This document shows positions 11,447 through 24,408 of a DNA stretch of 64,000 nucleotides, in pieces (the stretch's first letter is position 1; the number at the start of each line of letters is the position of its first letter). This DNA comes from Acanthochlamys bracteata (Eukaryota; Streptophyta; Magnoliopsida; Pandanales; Velloziaceae): positions 7,006,001 through 7,070,000 of the forward strand of contig CM034127.1 of the NCBI GenBank assembly GCA_019914995.1. The letters run 5' to 3'. A model generated the notes under the pieces. It ran no database searches, had not been told where the DNA came from, and saw nothing but the letters and a program-made list of their open reading frames with translations. A program made the translations under genes and the position numbers.

Positions 11447-12449
11447 TTCGGATGATATACGAAATAATGCATGATGAGTAGTATTTTCAAAATTGTTGAT
11501 CAAATTCTAAATTTGCATCTTCCAAATAAAATATACATTAGCAAAAGTATGTTTTGTGAAGCAGGTATATCATCAATCTAATAAATATTAAACGATCTGC
11601 TTTTCTGGAAATCAAAAGAAGAAAAAAACAATAAAGCTCCCAAATCTCTAGCCTTTTCCTGTGACCAGTCAAATTGAATGTAGAATGAATTTAGGTTTGA
11701 CAAAGACTACCAGAATTCACCCAGCACGATTTTCTTGGATACATAGTTGCTAATAACTTGCTTTTATTAAACCAATGATCTGCAGAACGGAAGGTTCACC
11801 TCTTTCCAGTTATACAACCTCTGTTTTATTTTGTGCTTATACTATAAGACTGCTTTGAACCCCTCAATAATGTATATCCAAAGATACCACCTGTATCCCA
11901 CATCCACGAGCAACACCTTCCATGAAACCTTTCCACAGTTGCACTGAAGCATATAAAGAAAGGAGAACTAATGTATAGTGTATGGAATCATGTGATGATG
12001 TTGCCATCACGTCTCACCATCTACCTTAATTCATGGGTCTCCTCAAACCGGGCAGAAAGATGGGACAACGGGACCGGTTTTAACAAAATTTCACACCACA
12101 GAAGTAGAAACGCTTACTTTCTTGAATGCAAGTTCAGTGTCTCACAACTTCAAACAGTTCGTTTAACCATAAATTCAATAATTTTGCTTCCTGCAAAATG
12201 GATGTGCGACTTTCGAATTCCATCATGCTGAGGTGCGAGACGCAGTTATTCTGTGTTATGGTTTGTAATTATCTGACCTGGCCGCCGTGCGCCATTGACC
12301 CACGTGATAGATTTAAAAAGAAATAGCTATCCTATACAATCATATATGCCACATATACATTGTGGGTCCCGATCTATACGCTGTTTCTTATTCTAGTTTT
12401 ATATATGTTGGTTTATTAATTAAAAGTGCTACTGATTTCATTCCTCATG
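11447..12449. other. Upstream region of the ERF gene
   Basis: No gene is supported. Overlapping short ORFs at 11971-12326 lie in different frames and have no known motif. This stretch is the likely promoter region of the ERF gene downstream. A CACGTG-like CCACGTG motif occurs at about 12299-12305; no other element is called. Confidence 0.4.
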
Positions 12450-12457
12450 TATATAAA
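12450..12457 (+). promoter_or_regulatory. Probable TATA box of the ERF gene
   Basis: The sequence TATATAAA followed by GGAGCG lies about 92 bp upstream of the ERF start codon. It is the only good TATA match in the last 150 bp before the ATG. The implied transcript leader is about 60 nt. Confidence 0.6.
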
Positions 12458-12548
12458 GGAGCGTGATTATAGAATCTTTCATAACTAACAAACAATACAC
12501 CAGCATTGTGCTCCCCCAAATACAAAAAAAAAAGGAGTTATTGAATTG

Positions 12549-13163
12549 ATGGACCCTTCTTCTCCTTCATTTCACTCATTAACGGAGTCCTCGTCGATGG
12601 GCTCGCTAGAAACCTTCTTCCCTTACAACTACCCACTTCCTTTTAACATCAACGACTCCAGTGAAATGCTCTTGTTTGACATGCTGGTCGAGGCCTCTGT
12701 TCAAGCCTCGGAGAGAACTTACAACTACAGCAATAGCCATGAAGTCAAGGCCAGGGATGAAGCCGACTCGGATGATCAAAAGCACGACCCCGCTGGGACC
12801 ATCAAAGAGGAAAAGAACTATAGAGGCGTTAGGAGGCGGCCGTGGGGGAAGTTTGCGGCCGAGATAAGGGACTCGACAAGGAACGGTGCCCGTGTGTGGC
12901 TAGGAACATTCGACAGCGCTGAGGCTGCAGCTTTTGCTTACGATCAGGCGGCGTTCTCCATGCGTGGCGCGATGGCGGTGCTCAATTTCCCTGTTGAACA
13001 AGTGAGGGAGTCATTACGGGGACTCGAGTGGAACCGCGATAGCTGTTCTTCGCCGGCGATGGTCTTGAAAAGGAGAAACAGATTGAGGATGAAGTCAAGA
13101 GGAACAAGTAAAGAGACTGATGTTCTGGGTGATGTTGTTGAACTGGTTGACTTAGGCTGTTAG
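12549..13163 (+). CDS. AP2/ERF transcription factor, ERF group IX-like
   Basis: Single-exon gene encoding 204 residues, starting at MDPSSPSF. The AP2/ERF domain spans about residues 90-148. It begins [20 protein letters not shown], continues through [20 protein letters not shown] and ends in AVLNFP. The WLG motif and the alanine and aspartate that distinguish ERF (GCC-box) from DREB members are present. The N-terminal half is acidic and serine-rich, as in activators, and the C-terminus VVELVDLG recalls the hydrophobic tail of group IX members such as ERF1 and ORA59. Group IX ERFs bind GCC-box promoters downstream of ethylene and jasmonate and act in the nucleus. The lack of introns and the length fit the family. 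I chose the ATG at 12549; the base triplet just before it is TTG. Confidence 0.93.
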   Translation: MDPSSPSFHSLTESSSMGSLETFFPYNYPLPFNINDSSEMLLFDMLVEASVQASERTYNYSNSHEVKARDEADSDDQKHDPAGTIKEEKNYRGVRRRPWGKFAAEIRDSTRNGARVWLGTFDSAEAAAFAYDQAAFSMRGAMAVLNFPVEQVRESLRGLEWNRDSCSSPAMVLKRRNRLRMKSRGTSKETDVLGDVVELVDLGC

Positions 13164-13585
13164 TACTTGGATGAACTCCTTAGAGTATCAGGCGTTATGT
13201 AACAGTTGCAATTCTGTTGAGTGTGCTGCTCTCCTCTGTTTCTGTCAAGCTCTTCTCTTCTATAAAATTTCTTTAGAAGGGAAAACATTTATTTTGTTTG
13301 ATTGATTAATCTTACCGCATGGCTGTAAGTTGTAAGAGTTAACTAAGTGCAAATCTTGCTTCTCCATAGTGCAATTTGCCTCAACTTTTCTACGGTATAT
13401 TACAAACGACGCCTGATTTCTAGAATAAAGAATTTTTCTAGGGTATAAAGGCAAATAATCTTTGCATGAAGAAAATGAGTCCAAATCACGTGTAACGAAT
13501 TGTACAATCCGTATTACATTCTTATCGACTTAATAAATGGAGTTAATAATTGATTGTTATTTTAAAAAATCATGCATCTTATTTA

Positions 13586-13824
13586 GGAGACGCGTAGAGT
13601 GCTTATAAAATAAGATTTCTTTAAATGAAGACTGTTTTGGAGATCTATTAGAAAACAAGCTTGACTACTTTTTAGGTAATTTTTAACTTCTTTTTAAAAA
13701 TAAAAATTATACATATAAAGATTGTATAATATATAATTTCTGTATTTTTTAAATTTTTATAAAATTCTATAAAACATCGTTATTTGAAATGATAAGCTCT
13801 TGAAAACCTCTTGCAAATGTACCC
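13586..13824. mobile_element. Tourist-like MITE, TTA target duplication
   Basis: The left end GGAGACGCGTAGAGTGCTTA follows TTA (13583-13585). The right end, reversed, reads GGGTACATTTGCAAGAGG and is followed by TTA (13825-13827). The 239-bp AT-rich interior matches the general layout of the other Tourist-like MITEs here, with a GAGTGCTTA motif near the left end. Non-coding. Confidence 0.65.
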
Positions 13825-13827
13825 TTA

Positions 13828-15902
13828 GTATTTTACTTAAGGTTTCACTTAAATTATTAAAGTAATATAGCGTTCAATACAATGATTGTGGATTAAGTGG
13901 ATGTAATTCACATTGCTATTTAACTCTATTGCATTTTAAACTATATATTTTTTAATAAAATTTTTATAATATTTTAAAGAATTTAAAAAATTATAAAGTA
14001 TAAAAAAATTTTATGTTTTAAAATTTTATTATTACTTTTTATGTCAAAAAAATAAAATTCTTTTAAAAAAATATTAAATTAGTTTTTATTTTAAAAAAAA
14101 TTAAATTAATAAGTACTTGCAAACATTCTTTTAACTCAAAAGATGAATCCGGTGGAATGTAGAGTCCAATCGCAACATATTATTTATTGCGTTTTTAAAT
14201 AAAATACAAATAGATCAATGAAAGTGGACGGTGATCTCAACTCACTAAAAAAAGAAGAAAATTGAAGGGTAAAATCAGTGAAAGGATCCTGTGCGTTTGT
14301 CTTCCTTACCAAGGTTCGTTTTAAGTTAGGAACCGATCACTCTTGCTAAAGGACTGAAATAGCTTTCAAGCTTTAAATAGTTTACTAAAAGCTAACTAGA
14401 TATTTGGTAGTGATTAGTGTGCACGCTTTATTGAACTCAAAACTAGACAAGTTATCAAATAAGATATTCCTGAACATGACCCACAAATGGCCGTTATATA
14501 TGAGTGTGGTAGTATCTTTCCTACAATCTACTAGTTTGTAGTCCTTTGACAAAAAAAAAAAAAAACAAAAAACCCTTGCTTACATGTAGAGATGGCGTAT
14601 TTGAAAGCAACATTTTAGGTTCAAAGCACAAGGTGCTTGCTACGCTTGGTCTTCTTCCACAACGAATGAACTAGTACCTTCTTCAAAACCTGTTGGCAAT
14701 TGAAAATTGATTCAAACATTTGAATATCCTGCTTGAAAGAAAGCAAACAACGCAATCAGACTCCACTTACCCACCTTTATCGTATGCACACGAGTGTTCG
14801 ACCAGAACATCATCATTGCATCTGCTGCAAAAGGAATTTCACTTTCATCTTTATAACAGATAGAAAGATTATCTATTGAAACGAATAGTGATGTTTTTAA
14901 CAAATAATATTAAGATTTTGTACAAGAGCATTAACTCTCGACGAGCGTAAAGTGGTCAAAGCACTTCCATAGGCATTGGACGAAAGAAAGAATCCCTAAG
15001 CATATAGGTCCAATTAAAAACTACTAGTAAATCATGCATTATTACGTCTGCACTAAAATTTTGAATATTTTACTACAATCCCTGTACAACATACGACAAA
15101 TTAGAAGTTCACTTTTCTTTCTCTAAACATACGCCAAATTAGAGGATTAAACTCCGAAGGAGTTTGTGTAGCTGGCCTCAATCAGTAGGATGATGACTCA
15201 ATGATTTTTTTATTAGGAAATCATGATACATTTGGAATCTCCAAAGTACTTTCAGTATCACCTAGCTGTGCTTCGCAAACAAAGGAGCTCATAATAGTTG
15301 CAACCTAGCTCGGAGCTTTCAGAATATATCAGGTGCTGGCTTGTGTGCGATCCTTTCGTTGCTGCTGCAAAAAGCTAAAAAGTTTCTCGAGTCTTAGGCA
15401 TAGGAAACTGTCAATCTCAAAAATTGCTAGAAATAAATGATACACTATCATATGAGTGTATATAAGAGTCCAATTGATTAGAAATTTTATAAGATTCCAA
15501 TAAGATTTTAAATTTATTTCAATAAGATAATGACTCTATATTTACAAATTTATACACTTAATGTATGGTCGCCGTCTTTAGAAAAATTGTCTATTGCAGT
15601 TCGCTAACCCAGAGGTCCAGCTTTTAGCTAGATTTACTTGTGTAGACAGATTCATACGCAGTGAAGAACGGCTAAGATGATAGATTCATACGCAGATTCA
15701 TACGCAGTTAAGATGATAGAATGTAATTTGTCGGTTCTTAATTGAAACTGATTAACAGGAAAGAAGATAAAAATCATAAAAATGCCTTCCAGTTTACAAA
15801 AGAAAATTTGCAACAGGGCGCTGATTAGAAAAGTTAAAACTTTTTCTCGTTTGGTGTTCTCGGAAGGAGGCAAAAATTTTTAAAACATCTTGTATCATTT
15901 AA
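13828..15902. other. Non-coding stretch with MITE debris
   Basis: No gene is supported. The part at about 13930-14125 is AT-rich and ends in AAGTACTTGCAAACATTC, like a Tourist-like MITE end. A peptide with AADAMMMFWSNTRVHTIK on the minus strand (about 14770-14830), bounded by plausible splice sites, may be an isolated exon but has no identifiable partner. At 15645-15720 the 13-mer GATTCATACGCAG occurs three times in a small local duplication. Confidence 0.4.
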
Positions 15903-16130
15903 GGGTAGTTTGGGATTGCTTAAAATTAGAGCTTTTGGAGATAGGTGCTTTTGGTGAGATTTTTTAAAAATTAAGTTTATTACTTTTTTTTTAAGTTTAA
16001 CAATGTAATAAAAATTATATATATAATGGTTTTATAATGTACAATTCACGCGTTCTTTCTAAATTTTTTTAAAAAAATTCATGAATACTGTAGAAAGTTC
16101 TTAGGAAACAAAAAGCTAAAAGAAGATGTA
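15903..16130. mobile_element. Probable Tourist-like MITE
   Basis: The left end GGGTAGTTTGGGATTGCTTA follows TAA and matches the left-end consensus of the other MITEs in this window, with the same AT-rich interior. The right end is not well defined. Confidence 0.45.
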
Positions 16131-16473
16131 ATAACCTGTGAAATGCAATGCCAAATATCACCTGAAATTCTCAAATATACTCCTGAGGATGGGAGGGCTC
16201 CATGAAGGTGAATGTAGAAGTTCCAGTGAGATGGCAGATGCATGAAGCCTCAGACACGTGAGATTCTAGTTTTCTTAAAACTAAAAAAATATGGAAATCT
16301 GAGATTATAAAGAAGATGGAAGTATATTCAGCTAGAATGAATGAAGATATATATGCAATTTAAAAAGGTACTGATTCCTTCCCTATTGAATTATGCCTTG
16401 ATGTCACTTGCTTGCCTATTTTTGGGTTATACCTTTTTGATAGTTTCTGATCACCACTAACATATGTTTGCAG

Positions 16474-16846
16474 ATATTGGACAAGTCTAAGCTTCCAATT
16501 TCATTGTTCAAGGATCTGATCACAACGACACTGGAAAAAACCACCAGGTATCTTCAAGGTTGTTATATTTTCTGATTTCAGACTCAAGCAGGTCAACCTC
16601 TAGACTAGATGTCGTTTGTTCATTTGAGCTGGTTAGCTAGTTATGCATAGCAGTTGTCTTCATTTTTTAAAGCTAAACTTGATTATTCTTGTTATTCTTT
16701 GTCCTTTGTATTGATTATTGGAAATTCTCACAATATTTATTGGAAACATATACTAATATAGAGTGCATGAAGCAACCAAGTCTATCCTGATTAGTGATGA
16801 AGATTTGAAGAATGAAGCAAGATGCTTATCAGATTTAGCTAACTAA
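16474..16846 (+). CDS. Last two exons of an unidentified gene
   Basis: The exon at 16474-16547 follows a TTTGCAG acceptor, ends AG|GTATCT and encodes ILDKSKLPISLFKDLITTTL followed by EKTT. The exon at 16762-16846 follows ATATAG and continues in phase with an arginine across the junction. It reads VHEATKSILISDEDLKNEAR, then CLSDLAN and a TAA stop. Phase continuity and a non-random helical peptide support real exons. No family is recognised. Upstream sequence (16190-16360) contains short open pieces with stops in frame, so this may be a decayed or only partly visible gene. It converges with the OXA2 gene, whose stop codon lies 1.1 kb to the right. Confidence 0.4.
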
Positions 16847-17970
16847 TAGTTTGGAGTCTTTTCAGTATTGTTTTGTTCTGCACATGTGAAGATTATCTGC
16901 ATGTGGTGTTTTAAGGAGATAAGTACTTCATTATCATTTTAGCGTCGCTAACTTTTGAGCACTTTCTGTTTTCTTAGATGGTTCTTTCTAGTGTCCAGTG
17001 AGACGGGTTGTGATAAAATACTCAGGTAGCTGGTCCTTTATTTTCTTACTGGTACTTTCATACTATTAGCATGAGAATGACAGCACTTGCTGAAGACTAC
17101 CCTTTCAGAAGAAGCAAGAATGTGTACCTATATTACAATATCGGTTTCCTTCGGAATCATCAGGATCCACTCAGTGTAGGTTATGAAAATTGAACTCGTC
17201 AACCTTTCTATATAATCAAGTTAAGCTTTTTGGCGATGGCGATACTCAGCTAATTTCATTATTTGATTAGTGATAGTAAACGGCTGTCATTTGCTAACCG
17301 AGTGCTACGATTAGCTGTTACTTAAATGGCTAAATTATGTTGCTGCATGCTTCTGCAATCTCTGATCGCAGGAGTTTATATAATGTGGCGAATCCAGGTT
17401 CCTCAATACATATTGGATCATATGTGGAGTAAAGGTGAATCTTGTAAGAATGTTAGCACAGCCAAGGCATATACTGGTAGTTTCTGGTATTTCTTTTAAA
17501 TCCGGATCATGCCTGTGGGGCACTCTGTGCATCTGATCCAACCAAACAAAGAAACAGATACCGGAATGAAAAGAAATATATCAACTAAAATGATTAGCTA
17601 AAGTTTTTAATCAGAGATATTGGTTAGCCATATGATTTGCTTATACAGTTCTACCAGAATTATATCAATTTTGTGAAACATGTGAAAAACACAATCTAAT
17701 CTTGCCCGTGAAGTAATGAAGCTGGGATTGCGATACCAGAAAAAGTAAACGTATAAACCACAAAGCCAAAACATGAGCTTACATGATTGTACAATCACCA
17801 GGACCAATTTATTATTAAATATGGAGGGTGAGGAATCAAAAGTAGGCATCTTTCAACACGTCATTCTCTAACAAATTAAGTGATTGCTAATTATGTACAC
17901 TTTCAGGATAACAAAATTACTGTATAACATTTCATTCTTTGTGCAAGACCCAGAAACTGAGAACCGTACA
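16847..17970. other. Intergenic region between two convergent genes
   Basis: It probably includes the 3' UTRs of the gene ending at 16846 and of OXA2. Several short minus-strand ORFs (17335-17541, 17607-17849) show no recognisable domain. Confidence 0.4.
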
Positions 17971-20900
17971 TCACTTGGTCACAGGTTGATTCTCTTGCTG
18001 CTCATCATCCTCTTCCAATTGCTTCAAATATTCATTCACCCCGGGATCATATGCTGCTGCTATAGTTAGATATTTGGCAGCTTCACGATTCTTGCCTTCC
18101 TGTGATAAATAGCTGCACAAAAAAAAAAAATCTTCACTCAACTTTAGATCATCTAGGACAGTCTAGAGCCCGTTTGGCATTGCGTTCGAAAAAAACAACT
18201 TTTCAATATTTTATTTCACATTTTTCAATACATATTTTATATATATATATTTAAAAATTTAGAAAGTGTAAAAAAATTCTACATAGTGAAATCTTTTTAT
18301 TCCATATTTTTATTATTTTTTTGAAAGTAAAAAAAAAATAGAGCTCGTTTTTTCAAAAAGAACAAAAATATCCTCCATTTTATAAGCACTCTCAAATGGC
18401 CCCCTAGAACTGGATACTGAAAGCACACTGAAAAGGCATCACAAACAGGAGACTTATACCTTGCTAATGTTACCAAACCTTTACTGTAGGAAGCCCTGTC
18501 AATGGGATCATTGGGCTCCTTCAGCTGTGCTATTCTTTTTAAATGTTCAATGCCCTCTGATTTGTTTCCCTGGTATGAAAAAAATTGGTGGATTTAGACA
18601 CTCCTTCAAGCAGTTATACATCCACCTTATCATACAAACTGCATTTGCCATACCTGCCATATATGCGATAAACCAGCTCCAAAATATGACAGAACCAACA
18701 ATCCAACATCCTCTGATTGAATCTATCAGCCAAAAGAAGATAATGCCATTATGTTATTGTGAAAATACCAGCAAAAGGAAACACTTTTACGCCAGCTGAC
18801 AATCATACGATAAAAGAAATTTAAATACTAATTATGTTCTGGTCAGACCTTCGAAAGAGCTCGCTCAAAACATGCAGTTGCTTCAACAAATTCTTTTTTA
18901 GAAAACAAGATTTGTCCCATAGCAACTAGGCCCTTCACCAACTCGGGATCTTTGTTGGTTGCTATTCTGCCCAAAGGGTAGAGAAAGGAGACTTTTATGC
19001 CCGCTAGGACTAAATAATATCAGCAGTAATATCAACACCATTAAATTCTGGATCAAGCTACCTTAGCAAAGGAAGAGCAGTATCTTGATGCCCCCGACCT
19101 AACTCTTCGAGTGCAATCTGAAACAAGTCCCGTAGGGCAATAAACAAGGTCAAAACCTTCACATTTACATCATAAATGATGGTATCACTACTTACTTCAA
19201 GCAGTTTCCCAGGACCCAAATTATCCACAGAAATAACAATCTCCAGTGAAGAACTCTTCTCATGTGGACTACTCTCCATTGAAACTGGATTCTTCCTCTG
19301 CTGCACTATTTCCGCAGGCAATCCCAGCCTTTTGCGAATATTCTGATTCTTGAGACATATTTGCTGCAATTATGCATCAATTAAAGGAACCGTAAACCTT
19401 TTATCCATTCGAAAAGAAATGATTGAAGACCATGCATTTACAATCTTGTTGATGGCAGATGCTCTTAAAACAAGGAAAGCATTGGATCAGAAAAGAAGGC
19501 TCAAAAGAGGGAATATGTAAAAGATCTTTGGATGGCGTATTGTCTTCTGAAACAGCTCACTCCAAAAACTGATTCATGGAAATGTCTTGCTATACATAAT
19601 CATTATTATATCATAAACCTTTTTCATAGAAATAGCCAACTTTTCTGCAATTTATCTCATGATGTTTGTTCTTACATTTCCACAACTAAAAGACTTCTCG
19701 CTAGACCTCATTTTTTTATATTTCTAGCAACAACTATTTATTTACAAATTCTTAAAGGTAGCCCTTTAGTAATGGAACAGAGTTTACAGCTTTACTTCAT
19801 ATTATTTTCCTGTTGTATGGATACATTTACAAGCCGATCGACACTTAGTGGCGGTGGCCAATTTCGCATATGGTTACACAGGATAATACTAGGCTAGCTA
19901 TAGAAGAGATGCATATTTGATAGAGGCATAGGGTTAATTTCAAGGTTCCTGACAAGGTTCCTGACAATTTACAGACATTCAAATACAATTATCGACAAAA
20001 AGAGCCCCAGACAAACCTGAATCAGGGTTAAGGAACTATTAGTTGCCCAATATACTAAACTTCCCTGCAATTTATAAGAAGAGCAACAGAAGTTTTTCAG
20101 CCAAGGATAAGAAAGAAAGCTAATATGTCGAGCGAGAATATCTAAGACAGTTAGAAGGATTATTTGCTAGAACAACACAGAACTGAAGAAATCCGTGACT
20201 GCAAGACATTATCAAGAACAATATACAAGAGTAAATTTAACAAGGGCAATATTACCTGAGGTATATGGAATCCAATAAAAAGTAAAGGAAGTGCCAAAAT
20301 GTCAAGGTATATCTTGTAATACTGCCAAAGTATTCATAAAATTGGTTAGGTACAAACTAAACTGTGATTTACCAAGGTCAGCAGTATGAACTACTTACCT
20401 TTGCTAATAAACCTAGAATTCCTTGCAAGCTCTCAAACTTGAACGTCTTGAAAGATATCTTAAAAATAAATGGAAACAACGTCAGAAAAACCTCTGCATG
20501 TAGTTGTAGATAAGCTTCACCCTGTGCATAAATGAAGAACAAAGAAGAAAAACAAGAATGACACTAATGATTACATCTCAAAATGCACCAACACCTCAAA
20601 CTTAAAACAATGAAAGTATATAGGTACGAAGGATGCGGCCATCTACTTTATGTTGGCAGTATTTGAGCGTAAAACCAGCTTGTCATTCTAAGAAATGATG
20701 GATCTATTGATAGTAACAAATTAATCTAATGTAAGGTGGCAATCAGCATGTGCTATCAGGAAAGCACATCATTCAAATACATCTCAAAGTACTATATCTT
20801 ATCTAAGCGGGGCATACCGCGATTGCATAAGTGTGGACGATTACGGGGCTTTGGTGCCAGCCCCCCACCCCAACCCAAAGTAACATAAGGTAACAGCTCT

Positions 20901-23392
20901 AGGATTCTAAAGGTAGTCAGTATTCCTAAGTAACATGTGCCAACATTTTGATCGATAGATTGTTACTTGGTTTGGTTCATTTCATTTAATGAAATTGGTA
21001 CAGAAACTATATACTGTAATCATTAGTGAAAACTGTTTGGGCTGTTTTCAGTTCCACCTGAAAGGGGACTAATTTAAGTCAGTATTACCACAGAAACAAA
21101 CAACAAGCTGAACTATAAGGAGCTCATTTGATGTGACAAGAACAGTGAACTTACTAATATGACAAAGGACCTCTTGAAGGAAGAACAAATTCTAGCATGG
21201 TGTCTCTCTTAGTTGACGAAAAGAAATATACTAAAGGCGGCCCCATTACAAGGTAACTAGTTAAGAGGAAATCATCTAACCTCCACTTATGTTTGCAAAA
21301 TCAATCCCCAAATTAAACAAATCCTGCAGACTAACTCCCCAGTATAGTAAAAATATGCTAGCATCAAAAGGTTATAATAATAAATTAACAAAAGCTTACC
21401 TGAATATTGGCATAATGCAATCCAGCAATCAAAATAGGAAAAACAGGAGCCAAGGTACCTTGTGGATAATCAGTCAAATTCTGCAACCATAATATGCCAC
21501 CCTGGGAATACAGAAGTTGCCTAGGTAAGAATTTTCTTGAGCATAAGAGATATAGACCATCAAACATGAAATATGTGTAACTCAAATCATTTTAAAATGG
21601 CATATGCTGCCATGCTGCGACCATGGTAGTTACAAGCAGTCGTTGTAACCCTCTCACTAAAGTTATATGCACCAAGAACTATGTAACTTTGTCCAACATA
21701 CCAGAAAATGCAAGCTGAGAAACTGAAGAAGTGTTTCTATAACCAGGGGCCATGTGCAACTAGCTCTTTGTGTGGATAAAGATGACGATTTTGATTTATC
21801 ATATGGTGATATTTATCCACCTTCGTCTAAGAGTATGAATTATAACCATTCAGTTAACTAGTAAGGTGGTAACCAGAAACATTGTTTCCTATTTTCAAAA
21901 AAGAATGGAGGAAAAAATACAGAGAGATGGCAATTTTCTTACACACTCAAATCCAGGATGATGATCCAAGCACATCCTGCGAATACTTGTAATCAACAGT
22001 AAAAACAAAGGGAACTGCATGAAAAGGAAGTCACAACAAACACAATTCAGTCACAGAGCTACAAAGATGACCTTTACAGTTAGAGTATATATAATACTTC
22101 CCATCATGTAAAGTGAACACTACACATGGATGATATTCTCATTACCCAAATCCTACACCAAACCTCCAAATTAATTTGGGTTGAACAAGAGTAGTTGCCC
22201 CAAAAATATCACAAGTACCTGCTCTTAAGGTTCTTGAAGTGTCAAATGCGCCATACAAAACTCGTCCCCTTCAGTTTAGCTAAAATATGTCTCATTGATA
22301 TCACCATAATTACTAGTTATGCACACATGCTTTAACTGACTAAAAGAACAATGGATCAAGAGCTATACCTGAATGGAAAAAGATACAAAACTCCACAGGT
22401 AAGAGGGGCAGCCAAGCTCTCTTCTTTTCTCCTGAAAGAGCAGATATTGTTCCCGATAGCTCCTTCCTGATTGAGGATGTGGCAATGGAGGTGGCACTAA
22501 AGAAATTAAATTCATAGACAATTTTTTGCTTCAGCTATTAGCAGCAGGATGCATGCCATTCATCTGCAATTGAAATCTATAGTGTGCACTGCATATGCCT
22601 GTATGCATGCTGCACACATATAAGGATGGATTCTTACATTTTGGGATTAACTCTGCAAATTTACCCATCTTCTTCAGCTGCAGACAAAGCACAGGAAACA
22701 TAGATAGCCGAAGTGCCACAGCTGATGATGTGATCACAGCCCACCTGCAGGTTCATTCTTAAGCTATCAATGACTATAAATAGGCTATCAAATAGCAACC
22801 TTCATTCGTGCTGCTACTACTAACACTGCATAAGTAAGAAAATTTTGACTAAAACTGTATCCTATTACTTGTTTGTGATGTAAAATTTAGACTTTTGGTA
22901 AACATGTAAGGCAAATAATTAATAAATTCTACAACAGCAAACAAAAATGCAATCTTCTATAACAAGTTAGAACTTATGATCAAGTTACGACCATGGCAAC
23001 CCAGTCAGATCATGAAATCCATCGAGCACCGAGATCATCACTCCGGTTGGGTAATCCCACCAACTTGATTCCACCAAATCAGTAACCGAACCGACTCCCA
23101 ACCCCGACTCCCAACCCAAGCTCAAACTAGGACTTTTCTCCAGCCTGAAGTCCGAACTCAAACTTGAACTGACTCCCGTATTTGAATCCTTCACGGAACC
23201 ATAAGTATTCTCCAGATCGATTCCTGTAGCGAGTTTATCATCTGAGGCGGCCACCGGAGATCTAGCCCATGGGCCCCACGTAAACGGACGGAGGTTCAAG
23301 ATGTTCAAACGAAAATGGAGAGTATGAGGGTACTTGACTGAGGGAGAAATTGCTGGCAGCCGGAGGCGGCGGAGGGTGGCAATCGCCGCCAT
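17971..23392 (-). CDS. OXA2: OXA2/ALBINO3-like (YidC/Oxa1 family) insertase with C-terminal TPRs
   Basis: Fourteen exons join in phase with GT-AG introns to give 565 residues: 23392-22992, 22744-22638, 22496-22369, 22014-21943, 21501-21400, 20521-20399, 20321-20256, 20064-20017, 19363-19196, 19117-19062, 18966-18849, 18710-18654, 18569-18460, 18112-17971. The N-terminus is basic with few acidic residues in its first 25 positions, as in a mitochondrial targeting peptide. The YidC/Oxa1 core runs from about residue 125 to 355 and includes GLPWWAVITSSAVALR, GGILWLQNLTDYPQG, PILIAGLHYANIQ and GSLVYWATNSSLTLIQ, with about five hydrophobic segments. Residues about 400-550 form TPR-like helices, for example LVAMGQILFSKKEFVEATAC. 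Plant OXA2 proteins combine this core with TPRs and act in the inner mitochondrial membrane, in cytochrome oxidase subunit assembly. A plastid ALBINO3-like assignment is the main alternative. No coding damage is seen. Confidence 0.93.
18166..18403. mobile_element. Tourist-like MITE in the last intron of OXA2
   Basis: A 238-bp element with ends GAGCCCGTTTGGCATTGCG and, reversed, GGGGCCATTTGAGAGTGCTT. It is flanked by CTA at 18163-18165 and 18404-18406. The AT-rich interior matches the other Tourist-like MITEs. It sits between exons 13 and 14 (18113-18459) and leaves both splice sites intact, so it is probably tolerated. Confidence 0.72.
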
Positions 23393-24408
23393 ATGAGTAG
23401 GAGTTCCTTACGGAAACAATAATAACACTTCGGTTCGTTTAATTAGTTTTGAGGGTGTTTTCTAAATTTAAGTAGGCCAACCATCTTGATTTTGTGAAAT
23501 TAAGTTATCTTTTCGCAATATATTTTTCTAATCACATTTGACCAACAAAAATTTAAAATAGTCTCCATTTCGTTTTTAATCCAAAAATAAATTCTCTCCA
23601 AAACTCAAAACTAATTTTTATTCAATCTTATAGTATAATTTCGAATGCATTTGTAAAAAATTTCAAACAACAGTTGATTCAGATAATACTAAAGATGTAT
23701 ATTTATATGTATTAATAAATATTAACATAAACAAAGTTTTAAATATAGTAAAATTTAATAAAAATAGCTGGTAAAAATACATAAATTTTTTTTAAAAATA
23801 AACTCGCTTAGGATCGCATATGATCACTACAGGTCGCACAACTTTATTAAAAATAGCATTTGTGAAATCTTTTAAAAATATATTCTAATTTGACTGGTAA
23901 GGATAGTGAGATTTTATTTATAAGACCCGAATTTTGAAATAGAAATTTTTTAAAAGATTTTTAAAAAACTTGATCTGTAGCCCAGTTGTGTCCCCGTGCA
24001 AACGTGTGATCTAAGTGCGATTCATGCCACTAGAGCGACGAACACAAGATCAAATTTAGATATTAGGTAATCTTGGGTAAGAATAAGAAATAAAAGAGAA
24101 AGAAGGGCTTGCAATCAATTGCAAAGAACATGAAGGACCTAAAGAAGAAGCAGGGAAAAGGAACCACATAATTTAACAAGCTCTTAAAAGGAATTTCTTT
24201 GTAAAGGCAACATGATAGTTGATGACTATACAAGCAACATCAAGGTTTGAGTTAATCAGTCTCACTAGTTGAGATTAATATGCTAGGCATTTATAAATTA
24301 GGTGAATTTAGGATCATGATAGATTAGTTGATTTAGTCAGAAGGTGATCTAAATTAATTTTAAAGCTTATTATAATTACAAAAACTTCTAGAGGGATTAT
24401 TTTTTATA
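23393..24408. other. Upstream region of OXA2
   Basis: The first few hundred bases are the likely promoter and leader of OXA2. The remainder is AT-rich, with no ORF or repeat I can name. No clear TATA box is called. Confidence 0.4.

Noticed and set aside
11971-12326. Two overlapping plus-strand ORFs before the ERF gene
   Set aside because: No motif, different frames, and located in the promoter region of the ERF gene.
12661-12867. Plus-strand ORF inside the ERF gene
   Set aside because: Frame shadow of the AP2/ERF coding sequence.
14712-14903. Minus-strand peptide AADAMMMFWSNTRVHTIK flanked by possible splice sites
   Set aside because: A single isolated exon of about 50 bp with no identifiable partner or family; too little to call.
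19532-19897. Plus-strand ORF of 121 codons
   Set aside because: It lies in an OXA2 intron, on the opposite strand, with no recognisable domain.
20830-20885. GC-rich patch in an OXA2 intron considered as an organellar DNA insertion
   Set aside because: Too short and no match to an organellar gene that I can recognise.
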